A DNA stretch of 64,000 bases from JAQBXX01 sp947085325 (GTDB taxonomy: Bacteria > Pseudomonadota > Gammaproteobacteria > SURF-13). Below, piece by piece: positions 61,829-64,000 of this stretch. Within the stretch, counting starts at the first letter, position 1. Each line of letters starts with the position of its first letter. The DNA lies in contig CAMTVY010000010.1 of NCBI GenBank assembly GCA_947085325.1, positions 163,673 to 227,672 of the forward strand. Direction: 5' to 3'. Below the pieces are notes generated by a model. That model was not told the DNA's origin. It searched no databases and saw only the letters and a list, made by a program, of their open reading frames with translations. The translations under genes were made by a program, and so were the position numbers.

Positions 61829-63757
61829 ATGACCACGCACACGGAAAATTTTTTGGGCAAGGAAACAGCCTGGCCTGTTGCCCAGGCACGCGAGTTTTAC
61901 AACATCGCCTATTGGGGCAGCGGCTATTTTGATATCAATGATGAAGGTCATGTGGTGGCCCTGCCGCAGCCCGGGACGGGGACGGGCGTCGATCTTTACC
62001 GTCTGAGCGATGAAATCAGGTCGGCCGGACTTTCCCTCCCGGTGCTGGTGCGGTTTTCGGGCATTCTGCACCAGCGCGTAGACACGCTATGCACGGCCTT
62101 TGCCCGCGCAATGGCGGCCGACAACTACAGGGCGGACTACACAGCCGTCTATCCCATCAAGGTCAACCAGCAGCGCCGCGTGGTGGAGGAAATCGTCCGT
62201 CACGGCGGTGGCCGCGTAGGGCTGGAGGCAGGCAGCAAGCCTGAGCTGCTGGCCGTGCTCGCGCTCTCTGGTGCGAATAATGTCAACGGCAGTATCGTGA
62301 TCTGCAATGGCTACAAGGATCGTGAATATATCCGGCTGGCGCTGATCGGAAAACAGCTGGGCCACCGGGTGTATATCGTGGTCGAGCGGCTGTCAGAACT
62401 GGATATGGTGATAGCGGAGTCGCGCGCCTTGAATATTGCGCCGCTCATCGGCGTGCGCGTGCGGCTGGCCTCCATCGGCGCCGGCAAGTGGCAGAACACC
62501 GGCGGGGAGAAGTCAAAGTTCGGCCTCTCCGCTACCCAGGTGCTGCGTGTGACTGAGCGGCTGCGACAGGCAGACATGCTCGACGCATTCCAACTCATGC
62601 ATTTTCATCTCGGATCGCAGATTGCCAACATCCGCGACATCCAGCTCGGCATGCGTGAATGCGCACGTTACTACGCCGAACTCCGCCGCATCGGCGTGGA
62701 TCTGCGGTGTGTGGATGTGGGCGGCGGGCTGGGCGTGGATTACGACGGCACCCGCTCACGCAATTTCTGTTCGATGAACTACAGCGTGCAGGAGTATGCC
62801 GATAATGTAGTGCATGCGCTGCATGAAGTATGCGCCGAGCAGAATATTCCCCAACCACACATCATCACCGAGTCTGGACGCGCCATGACGGCGCACCATG
62901 CCATGCTCATCACCAATGTCATTGACGTGGAGCAGGCGCCGCAACCTGCGCAGATCACTCCTGCCACCAGCGACGAGCACCCGCTGATTCAGGAGTTGTG
63001 GCGCGGCTTGAACCTGATATCCGCGCGCAGTGCGGCAGAGACGTATCATGCCGCCGTTCACAGACTGTCAGAGGCCAACGTCATGTTCAGTCATGGCACG
63101 CTGGATCTCGCCCAACGTGCGCGTATCGAGCAGATATATTCGGCCATCTGCTGGCGGGCGCGTGATTTTTTTCAGGCCGGTTCGCGCATGCAACGCGAGC
63201 TGCTCGATGAGTTGAACGAGAAACTCGCCGACAAATATTTTTGCAACTTCTCCCTGTTCCAGTCCATGCCCGATTCATGGGCGATTGACCAGATATTCCC
63301 CATCATGCCGTTGCACCGGCTGGATGAGCGCCCGACGCGACGCGCGGCGCTTCAGGACATCACCTGTGATTCCGATGGGCGCATCGATCTGTATGTCGAT
63401 GGCGAAGGGGTGGAGACCAGCCTGTTGCTGCACCCCTTGCGTAGTCATCAGCCCTATCTGCTCGGTATTTTCCTGCTGGGCGCTTATCAGGAAATTCTGG
63501 GTGATATGCACAACCTGTTTGGCGATACTGACTCAGTGCATGTCGAACTCACGCCTGATGGAGGCCATCGACTGGTGGATCCATTGCGGGGCGATACGGC
63601 CGAGACGGTGTTGCGCTACGTTAATTTCAATGCAGAAGACCTGTTGCAGACGTTTCGCAACCGGATCGAGGCGGCACAGCTTGCGCCGGACGAGCGGCAA
63701 CTATTTTTGCACGAACTGCGTGAGGGGCTGAGCGGCTATACCTATCTCGAAGATTAA
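61829..63757 (+). CDS. speA: biosynthetic arginine decarboxylase
   Basis: SpeA (642 aa) converts arginine to agmatine. The PLP lysine is K111 in VYPIKVNQQRRVVEEI. Further signatures are GLEAGSKPELLAVLAL, KSKFGLSATQ, FHLGSQIANI, VDVGGGLGVDYDGT and the C-terminal FLLGAYQEILGDMHNLFGD. ATG 61829 is chosen over a GTG-type upstream start by homology. With divergent speE it outlines the arginine route to spermidine. The agmatine-to-putrescine step is not clearly present in the window. Confidence 0.97.
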   Translation: MTTHTENFLGKETAWPVAQAREFYNIAYWGSGYFDINDEGHVVALPQPGTGTGVDLYRLSDEIRSAGLSLPVLVRFSGILHQRVDTLCTAFARAMAADNYRADYTAVYPIKVNQQRRVVEEIVRHGGGRVGLEAGSKPELLAVLALSGANNVNGSIVICNGYKDREYIRLALIGKQLGHRVYIVVERLSELDMVIAESRALNIAPLIGVRVRLASIGAGKWQNTGGEKSKFGLSATQVLRVTERLRQADMLDAFQLMHFHLGSQIANIRDIQLGMRECARYYAELRRIGVDLRCVDVGGGLGVDYDGTRSRNFCSMNYSVQEYADNVVHALHEVCAEQNIPQPHIITESGRAMTAHHAMLITNVIDVEQAPQPAQITPATSDEHPLIQELWRGLNLISARSAAETYHAAVHRLSEANVMFSHGTLDLAQRARIEQIYSAICWRARDFFQAGSRMQRELLDELNEKLADKYFCNFSLFQSMPDSWAIDQIFPIMPLHRLDERPTRRAALQDITCDSDGRIDLYVDGEGVETSLLLHPLRSHQPYLLGIFLLGAYQEILGDMHNLFGDTDSVHVELTPDGGHRLVDPLRGDTAETVLRYVNFNAEDLLQTFRNRIEAAQLAPDERQLFLHELREGLSGYTYLED

Positions 63758-64000
63758 GCGCGGTTCAGATGCGGTACCGGCTATGGTGTTCTCCTATGCT
63801 ACCGTTTAAGTAAACGTCAACAGCAGATATGCCAGCGCAGTGATGCCATCAGCGTCATCCATGCGGGTTTGCGCGAGTTATTCGGTAGACCTCCACCAAT
63901 CAGTAACGAGTAGCCAGTAGCGAGGAAAGCATTTACTCGCTACTATGTTCTCAATTCATCCGGAAGCGGCGGTTTTAAGCCATTTTTGCGCAAAGACTTC
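63758..64000. other. non-coding tail with short GAGTAGC-type repeats
   Basis: No open frame or RNA gene was recognised. ACGAGTAGCCAGTAGCGAG at 63906-63924 and the inverse CTCGCTACT at 63936-63944 repeat the words seen after proB at 59670-59741. The window ends before the next gene can be identified. Confidence 0.5.

Overview
The window looks like the chromosome of a gammaproteobacterium. I would place it near the deep-branching, often lithotrophic orders (Chromatiales-like) rather than the enterics. This rests on gene order and protein content only: trpF-(trpBA)-accD-folC-dedD-cvpA-purF-metZ, coaX-birA, clpS-clpA-infA-aat, a PPi-dependent phosphofructokinase beside a proton-pumping pyrophosphatase, and GC-rich coding sequence. 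No rRNA or taxonomic marker was available, so the assignment is an inference. Most of the window is well-packed housekeeping sequence. No phage, insertion sequence with a transposase, or CRISPR array was seen.

Layout. 1-10645: end of a nucleoside phosphorylase gene, def, truA, then a long biosynthetic run (trpF, trpB, trpA, accD, folC, dedD, cvpA, purF, metZ). 10646-12382: a small decayed accessory patch (frameshifted higB, intact higA with a clear promoter/operator, frameshifted trypsin-like protease) that ends at the 3' side of a tRNA-Thr gene. 12383-16517: tRNA-Thr, coaX-birA, phoR, and a four-tRNA cluster (Pro-Arg-His-Lys). 16551-17853: folD surrounded by three kinds of repeat, including a 149-bp element with terminal inverted repeats that supplies the stop codon of mfd. 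17845-33695: mfd, then a nearly complete N-degron set (clpS, clpA, aat, bpt) with infA, a run of proteases and one acyltransferase, comM, ubiK and an M16 peptidase.

33736-52310 is the most interesting part: a continuous nitrogen-scavenging region. A guanidine-I (ykkC) riboswitch lies in the leader of an apparent operon of about 9.5 kb. The operon encodes an NrtA/TauA-type ABC transporter, an N-terminally extended ureohydrolase matching the nickel-dependent guanidine hydrolase GdmH, a HupE/UreJ nickel permease and a full urease set (ureDABCEFG). It is followed by a porin, the urea ABC transporter urtABCDE, then glnK-amtB. The predicted flow is guanidine import, hydrolysis to urea plus ammonia, urease hydrolysis of that urea together with urea taken up by Urt, and retention or import of ammonium by AmtB under GlnK control. 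Three sigma-54 (-24/-12) promoters, each with an upstream NtrC-like dyad, precede the guanidine/urease operon, the porin/urt block and glnK-amtB. The guanidine operon would therefore be gated twice, by nitrogen status at transcription initiation and by guanidine through the leader RNA.

52334-64000: hppA and pfp (pyrophosphate metabolism), and an adenylate kinase gene whose reading frame continues into a lysine/alanine/proline-rich histone-H1-like tail with its own internal Shine-Dalgarno and ATG. Then obgE and proB joined by a 26-bp inverted repeat, a rubredoxin-reductase-like flavoprotein, speE and speA. Several families of short palindromic repeats are scattered between genes and repeatedly touch stop codons or gene ends.
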